Source: Rhodobacterales bacterium LSUCC0387
Lineage (GTDB): Bacteria > Pseudomonadota > Alphaproteobacteria > Rhodobacterales > Rhodobacteraceae
NCBI GenBank assembly: GCA_015689775.1
Contig: WVSR01000002.1
Location: 186,001-250,000 of the forward strand
Direction of reading: 5' to 3'
DNA: 64,000 nucleotides
The notes beneath the pieces were generated by a model. It ran no database searches, had not been told where the DNA came from, and was given only the letters and a program-made list of their open reading frames with translations. This document shows, one piece after another, positions 45,367 through 53,716 of the stretch (positions within the stretch are counted from its first letter, which is position 1; each line of letters opens with the position of its first letter). A program made the position numbers and the translations under genes.

Positions 45367-46449
45367 ATGAAACGCAGAACACTACTTGCGACTGGCGCAG
45401 GAGCTGCCCTCGCCGCAGCAATGGGGATGCCCGCGCGCGCGCAGGACAAGACCAAAGTTGGATTTATCTATGTTGGCCCGATCAATGATGGCGGCTGGAC
45501 ACAGCACCACCATCATTCCGCAATGGAAATGGTCGAGCACTTTGGCGACGCAGTTGAATTTGTCTATCAAGAGAGCGTCCCAGAAGGCCCCGATGCCGAG
45601 CGTGCGATCACCCAAATGGCTTTGGGTGGTGCGGATATTATCTTTACCACATCCTTCGGCTTTATGGATCCAACCGTAAACGTGGCTACGAATTTCCCTG
45701 ATGTGAAGTTCGAACACGCAACGGGCTATAAGCAGGCGGATAACGTGTCTGTCTATTCCGCGCGCTTCTATGAAGGTCGCGCAATCCAAGGCACATTGGC
45801 GGGTCGTGTCACCACCACCAACAAGATTGGCTATATCGCGTCTGTGCCAATTCCTGAGGTGATCCGTGGCATTAACTCGGCCTATATCCACGCCAAAAAG
45901 GTCAACCCTGATGTGGAATTCAAGATCATCTGGATCTTTGAATGGCTGAACCCTGCGAAAGAAGCAGATGCGGCCAAGGCATTGATTGAACAGGGCTGCG
46001 ACGTTGTTCTGCAGCACACCGACTCGACCGCGCCGCATCAGGCCGCGCGTGAGGCAGGTGGCGTTTACACCTTTGGTCAGGCGGCAGATATGGCGGAATA
46101 TGGCCCGATGCCCCGTATTTCTTCGATCATCGACAACTGGGCGCCCTATTACATTGACCGCGTGCAGGCAGTGATTGATGGCACATGGTCATCCGTGAAC
46201 ACATGGGATGGCATCAGCACAGGCATGGTTGGCATTGGCGAGATTTCCGATGTTGTGCCCGCAGAAGTAAAGGCCGAGGCTGAGGCTATGCGCGATGCAA
46301 TTGCTGCAGGCGAATATCATCCGTTCACAGGGCCGATCAACAAGCAAGACGGCAGCCCATGGTTGGCTGAGGGCGAAACCGCGTCCGATGGCGACCTTGC
46401 TAGTATGTTCTTCTATGTCGAAGGGGTCGAGGGCGATATCCCGTCCTGA
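45367..46449 (+). CDS. BMP-family ABC substrate-binding protein
   Basis: A 360-residue periplasmic binding protein of the PnrA/BmpA family. The N-terminus MKRRTLLATGAGAALAAAM has a twin-arginine-like start, cleaved near ARAQD. The core shows VGFIYVGPINDGGWTQHH, TTSFGFMDPT, and KFEHATGYK, then CDVVLQHTDSTAPHQAA. BMP proteins with this context in Rhodobacterales are linked to purine nucleobase or nucleoside uptake. It is the last gene of the operon and is followed by a strong terminator. Confidence 0.92.
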   Translation: MKRRTLLATGAGAALAAAMGMPARAQDKTKVGFIYVGPINDGGWTQHHHHSAMEMVEHFGDAVEFVYQESVPEGPDAERAITQMALGGADIIFTTSFGFMDPTVNVATNFPDVKFEHATGYKQADNVSVYSARFYEGRAIQGTLAGRVTTTNKIGYIASVPIPEVIRGINSAYIHAKKVNPDVEFKIIWIFEWLNPAKEADAAKALIEQGCDVVLQHTDSTAPHQAAREAGGVYTFGQAADMAEYGPMPRISSIIDNWAPYYIDRVQAVIDGTWSSVNTWDGISTGMVGIGEISDVVPAEVKAEAEAMRDAIAAGEYHPFTGPINKQDGSPWLAEGETASDGDLASMFFYVEGVEGDIPS

Positions 46450-46470
46450 TCCCAACCCTTATTGGGCGTG

Positions 46471-46500
46471 AAAGTGGGCGCATCTGCGCCCACTTTTTCT
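46471..46500 (+). terminator. Rho-independent terminator after BMP gene
   Basis: Near-perfect stem AAAGTGGGCGCA / TGCGCCCACTTT with a minimal loop, followed by TTCTTT. It lies 22 bases after the binding-protein stop and closes the xdh-ABC operon; it also sits just beyond the end of the convergent dehydrogenase gene. Confidence 0.88.
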
Positions 46501-46510
46501 TTGCGGTGGG

Positions 46511-47434
46511 TTATAGTGCCTGATCCCCCTTTAGGCGTAGAAGCGCCACCAATGCAGCATCGCGGCGCGCGCGCAAATCTGCGCCGCCCATGCTGGCTAG
46601 TTCCGCTTCGACACCTGCAACCAATTCTGCCTTGAGCGCCTCGGTCAGTTTGGGATGACCAAGGTCTTTCCAACGCGCCTCTTGCGTGGGGCCAAGGTGG
46701 TCAAGATAAGCGCGATAGCCGCCCTCGCTACCGCCCAAGTGATAGGTGAGATGTGGCCCCACAAAGGCCCATCTCAGACCCGGCCCATTGGCAATGGCGC
46801 GGTCAATATCAGCCACATCAGCAATCCCTTCAGCCACAAGATTGACCGCTTCGCGATAGAGTGCTGCGGTCAGGCGGTTGGCGATATGGCCTAGTGCCTC
46901 GCGCTTTGCGCGGATCGGCACGCGATGCAGCGCATGATAGTGCGCTTCGGCTTGATCCATGGCTTCGGGTGCGGTGAGGTGGCCTGCAACCAGCTCGACC
47001 ATCGGTATCAGATGCGGCGGGTTCATTGGATGCGCTACCAAGATGCGCTCAGGGTGTTTGGCGCGCTGCTGTAGATCACTGGCCATGAGTGACGAGGTGC
47101 TTGAAGCAATCACGACCTCAGGCCCGACCTGAGCCTCGATTCGGCGGATCACCTCATGCTTGACCGCGATACGCTCTGGCGCATTTTCTTGGACAAATCT
47201 GGCCCCTTTGAGAGCCGCATAATCTGGGCTGACATCAGGCGCAGTCGGCTGATGGGCCAATCCCAATTCTGCGAGGTTTGGCCATGCATGGGCCAAAAAG
47301 GCCGAAAGATGCTGACTGCAGTCAGGATCGGGATCGATAATTACCACTTTATAACCCAATGATGACGCTAAAGCGGCCCAACTCAGACCGATCAATCCAC
47401 CCCCAACAATCCCAATTTGGTCTAAATTCGACAT
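46511..47434 (-). CDS. 3-hydroxyacyl-CoA-dehydrogenase-fold oxidoreductase (L-gulonate/carnitine dehydrogenase-like)
   Basis: A 307-residue NAD-dependent dehydrogenase. The nucleotide motif GIVGGGLIGLSWA is at residues 8-20, and VAHPMNPPHLIPMVEL near 135-150 carries the catalytic His. Segments RLTAALYREAVNLVAEG and GPGLRWAFVGP are shared by L-gulonate 3-dehydrogenase and L-carnitine 3-dehydrogenase rather than fatty-acid enzymes. It stands alone with an AT-rich promoter region upstream. The precise substrate is undecided. Confidence 0.78.
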   Translation of the reverse strand: MSNLDQIGIVGGGLIGLSWAALASSLGYKVVIIDPDPDCSQHLSAFLAHAWPNLAELGLAHQPTAPDVSPDYAALKGARFVQENAPERIAVKHEVIRRIEAQVGPEVVIASSTSSLMASDLQQRAKHPERILVAHPMNPPHLIPMVELVAGHLTAPEAMDQAEAHYHALHRVPIRAKREALGHIANRLTAALYREAVNLVAEGIADVADIDRAIANGPGLRWAFVGPHLTYHLGGSEGGYRAYLDHLGPTQEARWKDLGHPKLTEALKAELVAGVEAELASMGGADLRARRDAALVALLRLKGDQAL

Positions 47435-47603
47435 ATATGACGCCTTTTAGGTATTTTTATTGTGTGTTAACAATTTCAAATACTTGCATTACACAATCCC
47501 CAATATAAAATAATGATACCTTAACCCCCCACGACATCTAGTAGTCATTGACTGTTGCGCGTGGATTTGATTCCATATCACTGCCCATAAGGAGTAATTA
47601 ATC

Positions 47604-47720
47604 ATGAAAAAACTATCTGTTGCACTTTGCATCACAGCGCTTGTTGCCCTGTCGGCGTGCTCTTCGCAGCCCGTTGCAGCGCCAATCGAAGCGCCTGCGG
47701 CAAACAAAGTTCCAGGCTGA
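47604..47720 (+). CDS. Very small lipoprotein (38 residues)
   Basis: ATG at 47604 with AAGGAG 9 bases upstream. The peptide has a charged start (MKK), a hydrophobic core and a clear lipobox LSAC at residues 16-19, so it would be lipidated at Cys19 and leave a mature chain of about 20 Ala/Pro-rich residues. It is entericidin-like in form, though no family is claimed. A strong hairpin follows 16 bases after the stop. The clean signals on both sides argue for a real gene despite its size. Confidence 0.72.
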   Translation: MKKLSVALCITALVALSACSSQPVAAPIEAPAANKVPG

Positions 47721-47736
47721 GGCTTGCCTCGGATTT

Positions 47737-47767
47737 CCCCATCACCTGCCACGCGCAGGTGATGGGG
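47737..47767 (+). terminator. Strong hairpin after the small lipoprotein gene
   Basis: Twelve-base-pair perfect stem CCCCATCACCTG / CAGGTGATGGGG with a 7-base loop. The T-run after it is weak (CATCTTTC), and it also lies 10 bases beyond the end of the convergent oxidoreductase gene, so it may serve both directions. Confidence 0.65.
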
Positions 47768-47777
47768 CATCTTTCAG

Positions 47778-48899
47778 TTACCCATTCATCGCGCGGGTGA
47801 GTTCTGAAATCTCTACAGCGCGATGTTCCTTGATCGAAATTTGTGCAGCCATTCCCATAATGACGGCCATGTAGCCATCATTCAGGCTGACTTCGGGTGC
47901 TTGGCTCTTACCGCGCACCAAATCCAAGAATTTCTTATGCTGATAAAAGGTTGATCCATTATGGTCGCCTGCGGCCAATAGGGTTGGGTCGACAGGGATG
48001 TCGCAGGCGATAGGCCCTTTGGGCGCGCGTGGGCTTTCAATTAATTGCGGGATTGGGGCCTCGCCCAAATGATCGGGCCAGAACCGGCCGGGGCCGGGCA
48101 CATAGGCCTCAATCTTGCCCTTGGGGCCAGTGGCGCAGACCTCTTCTTGATAGCGGCTGCCTTCAGCGAACATGCACAGTTCGAGCAGCGCCCGCGTGCC
48201 ATTGGCGAAATCCACGATGACAAACCCATTATCGAGGATATCTGGCGTCTCGCCGTCATAGGCCTCGTCTAGGTGGTTCACATCCATCCCACCCGAGGCC
48301 AACACCCGCAGGGGTTCCGATTTAAGGGCGAGGCGCATCAGGTCAAAGAAATGGCAGCATTTCTCAACAAATGTCCCGCCCGTATAGCGGTTGAAGCGGT
48401 TCCAATCGCCCACTTTTTCAAGGAAAGGAAAGCGATGTTCGCGCAAAGACAGCATCTTGATCCCCCCCGTGGCACCTTCGGCGGCCTCCAGGAAGGCGGT
48501 GATTGGCGGCATATAACGATATTCCATCGCAACCCAAATAGGTGCGGGATAGTTGTCACGGATCTCGCGCAGGCTGTCTTGTTGCGCGAGATCCGTAAAG
48601 AGCGGCTTCTCCACGAGGACGGGCAGGGGGCGATGTTTGGCGAGATATGTTAACTGCTCGACATGGCGGAAATTTGGGCTGGAGATCAGGTAACAGTCGA
48701 GATCGGGATGGGCCACCAGTGCCTCAAGACTATCGTAAAGAGTGGCCTTTGGTGCAAGGGCCAGTGATTTCGCAGCCATGCCTGCATCGGGCTCGAATAT
48801 CGCTGCCACCTCCGCCCCGTCTAGCAGGGCGATATTTTGCAGATGTTCTTGGCCCATCATACCGCAACCGATGATGCCGTAGCGTGTGATTTGAGACAT
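47778..48899 (-). CDS. Gfo/Idh/MocA-family oxidoreductase
   Basis: A 373-residue sugar-type dehydrogenase. The NAD(P) site GIIGCGMMGQEHL is at residues 8-20 and the EKP motif is in LVEKPLFTDL near 95. WNRFNRYTGGTFVEKCCHFFDL in the C-terminal domain carries the conserved catalytic region, of which GGTFVEKCCHFFD is the core. It is 9 bases downstream of the GntR gene and codirectional with it, so it likely belongs to the same sugar-processing locus as the sulfoquinovose-type genes. Confidence 0.85.
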   Translation of the reverse strand: MSQITRYGIIGCGMMGQEHLQNIALLDGAEVAAIFEPDAGMAAKSLALAPKATLYDSLEALVAHPDLDCYLISSPNFRHVEQLTYLAKHRPLPVLVEKPLFTDLAQQDSLREIRDNYPAPIWVAMEYRYMPPITAFLEAAEGATGGIKMLSLREHRFPFLEKVGDWNRFNRYTGGTFVEKCCHFFDLMRLALKSEPLRVLASGGMDVNHLDEAYDGETPDILDNGFVIVDFANGTRALLELCMFAEGSRYQEEVCATGPKGKIEAYVPGPGRFWPDHLGEAPIPQLIESPRAPKGPIACDIPVDPTLLAAGDHNGSTFYQHKKFLDLVRGKSQAPEVSLNDGYMAVIMGMAAQISIKEHRAVEISELTRAMNG

Positions 48900-48908
48900 T
48901 TGTCCTCT

Positions 48909-49628
48909 CTACTTTAGACGCTGCACATAATGTGCGCGCGCGTGGTCAATCCAAGTCCGGGAATATTCAATGATGCCCCGACCGTCTGCATGGCTGTAAC
49001 GCTCGACAAAGGGGGCGGGGTTTGTGGCAGGGCGCGCGAACTCGGGCGGCACCCAATCAGGGATGGGGGCGATGCTGACATAATCTTCAGCTTGAAGGAT
49101 CCGCAGGCCCAATTGCACACGATAGGTCAGATACAACGAATCAGACAGCTTTTCGACCTCCAATCGGCCCGCAGCTCCGTCTAGCCAGATCTCCTCCACC
49201 GCCACTGGCAGAGAATTGAGGAACCTCAAACGGCGGATTCGCGTGGCATGCGTGGCTGTACCAAAACTGGGCAGATCGGCGGGTTTCGCAAGATAGTCCA
49301 TCGCCAAAACCCGCGCGCTTGGCAGCCCGCCGCCTGTGCGAAGTTCGAGGCGAAACATTGAATAGATCGAACTGATCTGCGCGCTTGATTGCACATAATT
49401 TCCAGAACCCTGCACGCGGCGCAAAAGACCTTTTTTCTCTAGGATATCTAGGGATTTTCGCAATGTACGCACCGTGGTTTGATACTGCGCAGCCAGCGCG
49501 CGTTCGGGCGGCAGGCGGCTGCCATCGGGCAGGCGGCCCGCTGCGATTTCACGGATCAAGACCTCGCTTAATTGTATGTAAAGCGGCAGCGCCGATGAGG
49601 CGGGTCTGCGGTCGATTTGATCGCGCAT
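48909..49628 (-). CDS. GntR-family regulator with UTRA domain (HutC subfamily)
   Basis: A 239-residue regulator: winged helix at residues ~12-75 (LPDGSRLPPERALAAQYQTT, then VQGSGNYV) and a C-terminal UTRA ligand domain (EEIWLDG, YSRTWIDHARAHYV). The ATG at 49628 follows AAAGG; a GTG at 49658 would add 10 residues. It is divergent from the SsuD-like monooxygenase gene and is the obvious controller of that operon. UTRA proteins usually sense small sugars or amino acids, consistent with a sulfosugar effector, though this is inferred. Confidence 0.88.
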   Translation of the reverse strand: MRDQIDRRPASSALPLYIQLSEVLIREIAAGRLPDGSRLPPERALAAQYQTTVRTLRKSLDILEKKGLLRRVQGSGNYVQSSAQISSIYSMFRLELRTGGGLPSARVLAMDYLAKPADLPSFGTATHATRIRRLRFLNSLPVAVEEIWLDGAAGRLEVEKLSDSLYLTYRVQLGLRILQAEDYVSIAPIPDWVPPEFARPATNPAPFVERYSHADGRGIIEYSRTWIDHARAHYVQRLK

Positions 49629-49646
49629 CGAAGTCGCCTTTCGAAA

Positions 49647-49672
49647 AAATTGATACACTATTGATCCAATTT
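49647..49672. promoter_or_regulatory. Candidate operator of the UTRA regulator
   Basis: In the divergent region, AAATTG and CAATTT form the ends of an imperfect dyad, and TTGATACA / TTGATCCA form a direct repeat spaced 11 bases apart, one helical turn. Either could be the GntR binding site. Confidence 0.35.
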
Positions 49673-49753
49673 AAGGACACTGCTAATTTTGGGGAAAGTC
49701 AAGCGGCAGTGACGACGATCAGATCATCGCGCCGCAGGGAGGGGAGAAGGAAT

Positions 49754-50908
49754 TTGAGCGTGGTTCCCATCACATCTGCCGATCTTGATGCCGCTGAAGT
49801 GTCGTGGTTTGCTGCGCTTTGCTCGGATGATTATCAATTCTTGGGCGTGCCAGATGGGGCGTTGCGCTCATCTTTTGCGCATTGCTCGGATATTGTGAAA
49901 ACCGCTGAAAGCCACGGCTTTCGCAATGTGCTGTGCCCCTCGTCCTATCAGGTGGGACAAGATACGCTAAGTTTCGTTGCGGGCTGTGCGCCGATCACCT
50001 CCAAGATCAACCTGCTGGCGGCTGTGCGCTGTGGCGAGATGCAGCCCATTATGTTGGCGCGCACCATCGCGACACTCGATCATATGCTGGAGGGCCGCCT
50101 CACTGTGAACATCATCTCCTCGGATTTTCCCGGTGAGGTGGCCGACAGTTCATTTCGCTATCAGCGTTCGCGCGAGGCTGTGGAAATCCTGAAACAGGCA
50201 TGGACGCAGGACGAGATCAATTACAAAGGCGAAGTTTATAACTTTGAAGGCCTGACCACCGACCCCGCGCGCCCCTTTCAAAAGGGCGGGCCGCTGCTGT
50301 ATTTCGGAGGCTACTCGCCTGATGCGCTTGAGCTTTGCGGTCAGCATTGTGATGTCTATCTTATGTGGCCTGAGCGCGAGGAAGAGTTGCGTGGACGGAT
50401 GCAGGCGGTCAATGCCGTGGCCGAACGTTATAACCGCACGCTTGATTACGGTCTGCGCGTCCATGTGATTGTGCGCGACACCGAGGCCGAAGCGCGTGAA
50501 TACGCCGAATATATCGTCTCGAAACTTGATAAGGATCAGGGGGACGCGATCCGCAATCGCGCGCTTGATGCCAAATCCCTTGGGGTGAGCCATCAGTCGA
50601 AAAACCGCGAGATTGCGGATGATGCGGGTTATATCGAACCCCATCTCTGGACGGGTGTTGGCCGCGCGCGGTCTGGCTGTGGGGCGGCGCTTGTTGGCTC
50701 TACCGATCAGGTTTTGTCGCGGCTTGAGGACTACCAGAAAATAGGCATCCGCGCCTTTATTCTTTCGGGGTATCCGCACAAAGACGAGGCAGAGCATTTC
50801 GGCACCCGCGTGTTGCCACAGATGAAAACTTGCTCTTTGCCCCATGAATATGGCCGCGTGCCCGCTACGTTGCCGAATACACCCCTAGGCGGAGGCGTTC
50901 GCAAATGA
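49754..50908 (+). CDS. smoC: LLM-class flavin-dependent monooxygenase, probable sulfoquinovose monooxygenase
   Basis: A 384-residue FMNH2-dependent TIM-barrel enzyme of the SsuD group that breaks C-S bonds. Seen are SSYQVGQDTLSFVAG, RCGEMQPIMLARTIATLDHML, NIISSDFPGE and RYQRSREAVEILKQAW, as in alkanesulfonate monooxygenases. With the aldo-keto reductase, flavin reductase and sugar ABC importer following, it matches the SmoC role: sulfoquinovose to 6-oxo-glucose plus sulfite. The start is TTG 49754 (GGAGAAGG upstream) or GTG 49760. If the context is misleading, it is a general alkanesulfonate monooxygenase. Confidence 0.75.
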   Translation: MSVVPITSADLDAAEVSWFAALCSDDYQFLGVPDGALRSSFAHCSDIVKTAESHGFRNVLCPSSYQVGQDTLSFVAGCAPITSKINLLAAVRCGEMQPIMLARTIATLDHMLEGRLTVNIISSDFPGEVADSSFRYQRSREAVEILKQAWTQDEINYKGEVYNFEGLTTDPARPFQKGGPLLYFGGYSPDALELCGQHCDVYLMWPEREEELRGRMQAVNAVAERYNRTLDYGLRVHVIVRDTEAEAREYAEYIVSKLDKDQGDAIRNRALDAKSLGVSHQSKNREIADDAGYIEPHLWTGVGRARSGCGAALVGSTDQVLSRLEDYQKIGIRAFILSGYPHKDEAEHFGTRVLPQMKTCSLPHEYGRVPATLPNTPLGGGVRK

Positions 50909-51819
50909 CCAAAACACCCCCGACAATGCCCCGCGTCCAAATCGCCGAGGGCCTGAGTTTTAGCCGTCTTGTCTATGGGATGTGGCGGCTTGGCGATGAC
51001 ACGGATACCTCCACCGATCATGTCATCGCAAAAATCGAAACCTGCCTTGCCCAAGGGATCACAACCTTTGATCAGGCGGATATTTATGGTGCTTACACCG
51101 CCGAGGCCATTTTGGGTGCAGCATTGCGCGTGCGGCCCGATCTGCGCGCCAAAATGGAAATCGTAACAAAATGCGATATCGTGGCCCCGATTGGCCGCTA
51201 TTCTGAAGCGCCTGTAAAATATTATGACACATCCGCAGTTCATATCACGCAATCTGTTGACACCTCTTTGCGCGAGATGGGGATTGATCAGATTGATCTG
51301 TTACTCATCCACCGTCCTGATCCGCTGATGGATCATCACGAAACGGGGTCCTGCCTTGATCGATTGATCAAAGCGGGCAAGATCCGCGCAGCGGGCGTGT
51401 CGAATTTCCGCCCTTGGGACTGGGAGTTGCTTCAATCCGCAATGAGCGCGAAATTGGTGATCAACCAGGTTGAGCTGTCGCTGTCCCATATCGCGCCCTT
51501 CACAAACGGGGATTTGAGTTTCCATCAACGATACGCACAGCCCGTCATGGCATGGTCACCCTTGGGGGGAGGTGCGCTGATGACGGCGAGCCAGGGGCTG
51601 TTGGCCGCGCGGCTTGATGCGATTGCGGCAGAGCAGGGGGTGGATCGTGCGGCTGTTGCCGTGGCGTTCCTCTTGTCCCATCCTTCGGTAATCTTGCCTG
51701 TGCTTGGGACAAATTCGTTACCGCGTATTGCCACCATTTCAGACGCGTTGCGCGTGCGTCTTGATCGGCGCGATTGGTTCTCGCTTTATGAGGCTGCGCT
51801 TGGTCATGAGGTCGCGTGA
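50905..51819 (+). CDS. smoB: Aldo-keto reductase, probable 6-oxo-glucose reductase
   Basis: A 304-residue NADPH-dependent TIM-barrel reductase. The catalytic tetrad is recognisable: Asp in TFDQADIYGAY with Tyr, Lys in VTKCDI and His in LLIHRPDPL. GVSNFRPWD and AWSPLGGGALM are typical cofactor-side segments. It overlaps the monooxygenase gene by 4 bases (ATGA). In the sulfo-SMO pathway the equivalent enzyme reduces 6-oxo-glucose to glucose, so this gene is assigned that role by position; on its own it would be a generic YdhF-like aldo-keto reductase. Confidence 0.75.
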   Translation: MTKTPPTMPRVQIAEGLSFSRLVYGMWRLGDDTDTSTDHVIAKIETCLAQGITTFDQADIYGAYTAEAILGAALRVRPDLRAKMEIVTKCDIVAPIGRYSEAPVKYYDTSAVHITQSVDTSLREMGIDQIDLLLIHRPDPLMDHHETGSCLDRLIKAGKIRAAGVSNFRPWDWELLQSAMSAKLVINQVELSLSHIAPFTNGDLSFHQRYAQPVMAWSPLGGGALMTASQGLLAARLDAIAAEQGVDRAAVAVAFLLSHPSVILPVLGTNSLPRIATISDALRVRLDRRDWFSLYEAALGHEVA

Positions 51820-52355
51820 TGGATCAGAAGATGCGCCACCACCCGCTCAGCAGCTTCGTGCCGAACCCGGCAAATCCGAGCGCATTTCGTACGGCGCTTG
51901 GGTGTTTTGCAACGGGTGTGACGATTGTCACAGTGGCAAGCAATGAGGGGCCCGTGGCCATCACGGCAAATAGTTTTACATCCGTGTCTCTCCATCCTGC
52001 ATTGGTGCTGTGGTCAATTGATCGTGCTTCGCGCCGTTATCCCTTCTTTGGCGTAGCCCCAGCCTATGCCATCCATGTTTTAGCGGCGGATCAAGAAGAT
52101 CTATGCTGGCGTATTGCGCGCGATGCGAAGGGACTCGGGCCTGATGATTTTGATACAAACGCCGAAGGTGTGCCCGTGCTGCATGACTGTCTTGCGCGGT
52201 TTGAATGCACAGCTTGGGCCAATTACGCCGGCGGTGATCATGACATCATGGTCGGCCAAGTGCAGCGTGCGGGTTATCGCGACTCGGGTGGTGCGCTTGG
52301 ATTTTTCCGTGGCAAGCTTGGCACTTTCACCGTGAGGGAGGCTGAGCCCGCTTAA
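51819..52355 (+). CDS. smoA: Flavin reductase (FMN), partner of the monooxygenase
   Basis: A 178-residue flavin-reductase-domain protein with FRTALGCFATGVTIVT, AITANSFTSVSLHPALV and the C-terminal YRDSGGALGFFRGKLG. It supplies reduced FMN to the SsuD-like enzyme. The ATG at 51819 shares a base with the aldo-keto reductase stop (TGATG). In known sulfo-SMO clusters a flavin reductase (SmoA) occupies the same functional slot. Confidence 0.78.
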   Translation: MDQKMRHHPLSSFVPNPANPSAFRTALGCFATGVTIVTVASNEGPVAITANSFTSVSLHPALVLWSIDRASRRYPFFGVAPAYAIHVLAADQEDLCWRIARDAKGLGPDDFDTNAEGVPVLHDCLARFECTAWANYAGGDHDIMVGQVQRAGYRDSGGALGFFRGKLGTFTVREAEPA

Positions 52356-52427
52356 CCAAAATACCCCGATAAAAAGGGGGAGACTGAGACGACCAAAACC
52401 AACGGTAATGTTTAAGGGAGGAATTAC

Positions 52428-53693
52428 ATGACCGCTAAGTTCACCAGCACTGCAATTGCAGCACTTATGGTTGCAAGCGCAGCCCCCGCTTTCGCGGACG
52501 AAATTACGTTTCTGTGCTATCAAGATGGCAATGAATGCGATGTGATCGGGGAAATGTTGCCCGCGTTCACCACAGCGACAGGCCATACTGTCAACATGGA
52601 AACCGTTGCTTATGACGTGATCCGTGATCAGTTAGAAAATCAGTTGCAAACGGATGCGGCCCCCGATGTCGCGCGCGTGACCAATCTGGGCGGCTTGAAC
52701 CAGTATTACCTTGATCTCGCACCCTATGTGGACCGTGGCGCATGGGAAGCGGCCTATGGCGCAACCCTGCCGTGGTTCCGCGCTCCAGGTGCAGGGGATG
52801 ACGGGATTTATGGGTGGATGACACAGCTCACTGTGACAGGCCCTTACGTCAATGTCTCGCTCTTTGAAGATGCAGGCGTAGATATGCCGGGTGATGGCGC
52901 AACATGGGATGATTGGGCAACGGCCTTGGCTGAAGTTCAATCCGCGACAGGCGTCACTGCAGGCTTGGCCATGGATCGCACCGCGCACCGCATGGCGGGC
53001 CCTGCGTTTTCCTATGGAGCGAAGTTCTTTGACGATGCAGGCAACCCGATACTTGTGGATGAAGGCTTCCGCGACTTTGCAGAAACCTTTGTGGGTTGGC
53101 ACGCCTCTGGCCTGATGCCTATCGAAGGTTGGCCTGCGGGTGAAGGCACGCAATACCGCAACGCAGCGCCCCTGTTCCAATCGGGCGAAGCTGTGATGCA
53201 TATGTCGGGTTCGTGGATGATCAATTCCTACTCGGGAAACATCACCGATTTCGAATGGCGTGCGGTTCCGGCGCCATGTGGCGTGGGTGGCTGTGGCGCA
53301 ATGCCGGGTGGTGCTGCGATTGCTGCGTTTAAATCGACCGATGCCCCCGAAGCGGCCGCGGCTTTTATTGATTTCCTCGCATCTGAGGAAAATGCAGCCC
53401 GCTTTGCATCGGCAACTCGCAACATCACAGCACATCAGGGGCTGCAGGCTTCGGGTGTTGATTATGGTGACGCATCGCCGGCGGTTGCGGCTGCACTGTC
53501 TGTATTTGCTGCAAACGCTGGCAAAGCAGCAGATACCACACCACAGGCTTACACTTTCCAAGGTTACGCCAAGAATTTCGTAATCTATGGTGTTGTGCCT
53601 GACTACCTGACCAAAGCGATCACAGGCGAAATGAGCCTTGATGATGCTTTGGCAGCGATTGATGCGGATGTCGCCGCACAAATCGCCCAGTAA
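52428..53693 (+). CDS. smoF: ABC sugar-binding protein, probable sulfoquinovosyl-compound binder
   Basis: A 421-residue family-1 solute-binding protein with a signal peptide (residues 1-23, ending PAFA). Features include FLCYQDGNECDV at the mature start, VTNLGGLNQYYLDL, AMDRTAHRMAGPAFSYGAKF (as DRTAHRMAGPAFSYGAKF) and APCGVGGCGAMPGG. These resemble what I recall of the SmoF protein that binds sulfoquinovosyl glycerol, more than maltose binders. GGGAGG stands 5 bases before the ATG. It is the first of four ABC genes. Confidence 0.72.
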   Translation: MTAKFTSTAIAALMVASAAPAFADEITFLCYQDGNECDVIGEMLPAFTTATGHTVNMETVAYDVIRDQLENQLQTDAAPDVARVTNLGGLNQYYLDLAPYVDRGAWEAAYGATLPWFRAPGAGDDGIYGWMTQLTVTGPYVNVSLFEDAGVDMPGDGATWDDWATALAEVQSATGVTAGLAMDRTAHRMAGPAFSYGAKFFDDAGNPILVDEGFRDFAETFVGWHASGLMPIEGWPAGEGTQYRNAAPLFQSGEAVMHMSGSWMINSYSGNITDFEWRAVPAPCGVGGCGAMPGGAAIAAFKSTDAPEAAAAFIDFLASEENAARFASATRNITAHQGLQASGVDYGDASPAVAAALSVFAANAGKAADTTPQAYTFQGYAKNFVIYGVVPDYLTKAITGEMSLDDALAAIDADVAAQIAQ

Positions 53694-53716
53694 GTGAACC
53701 AAAGGACGACCCTGCA

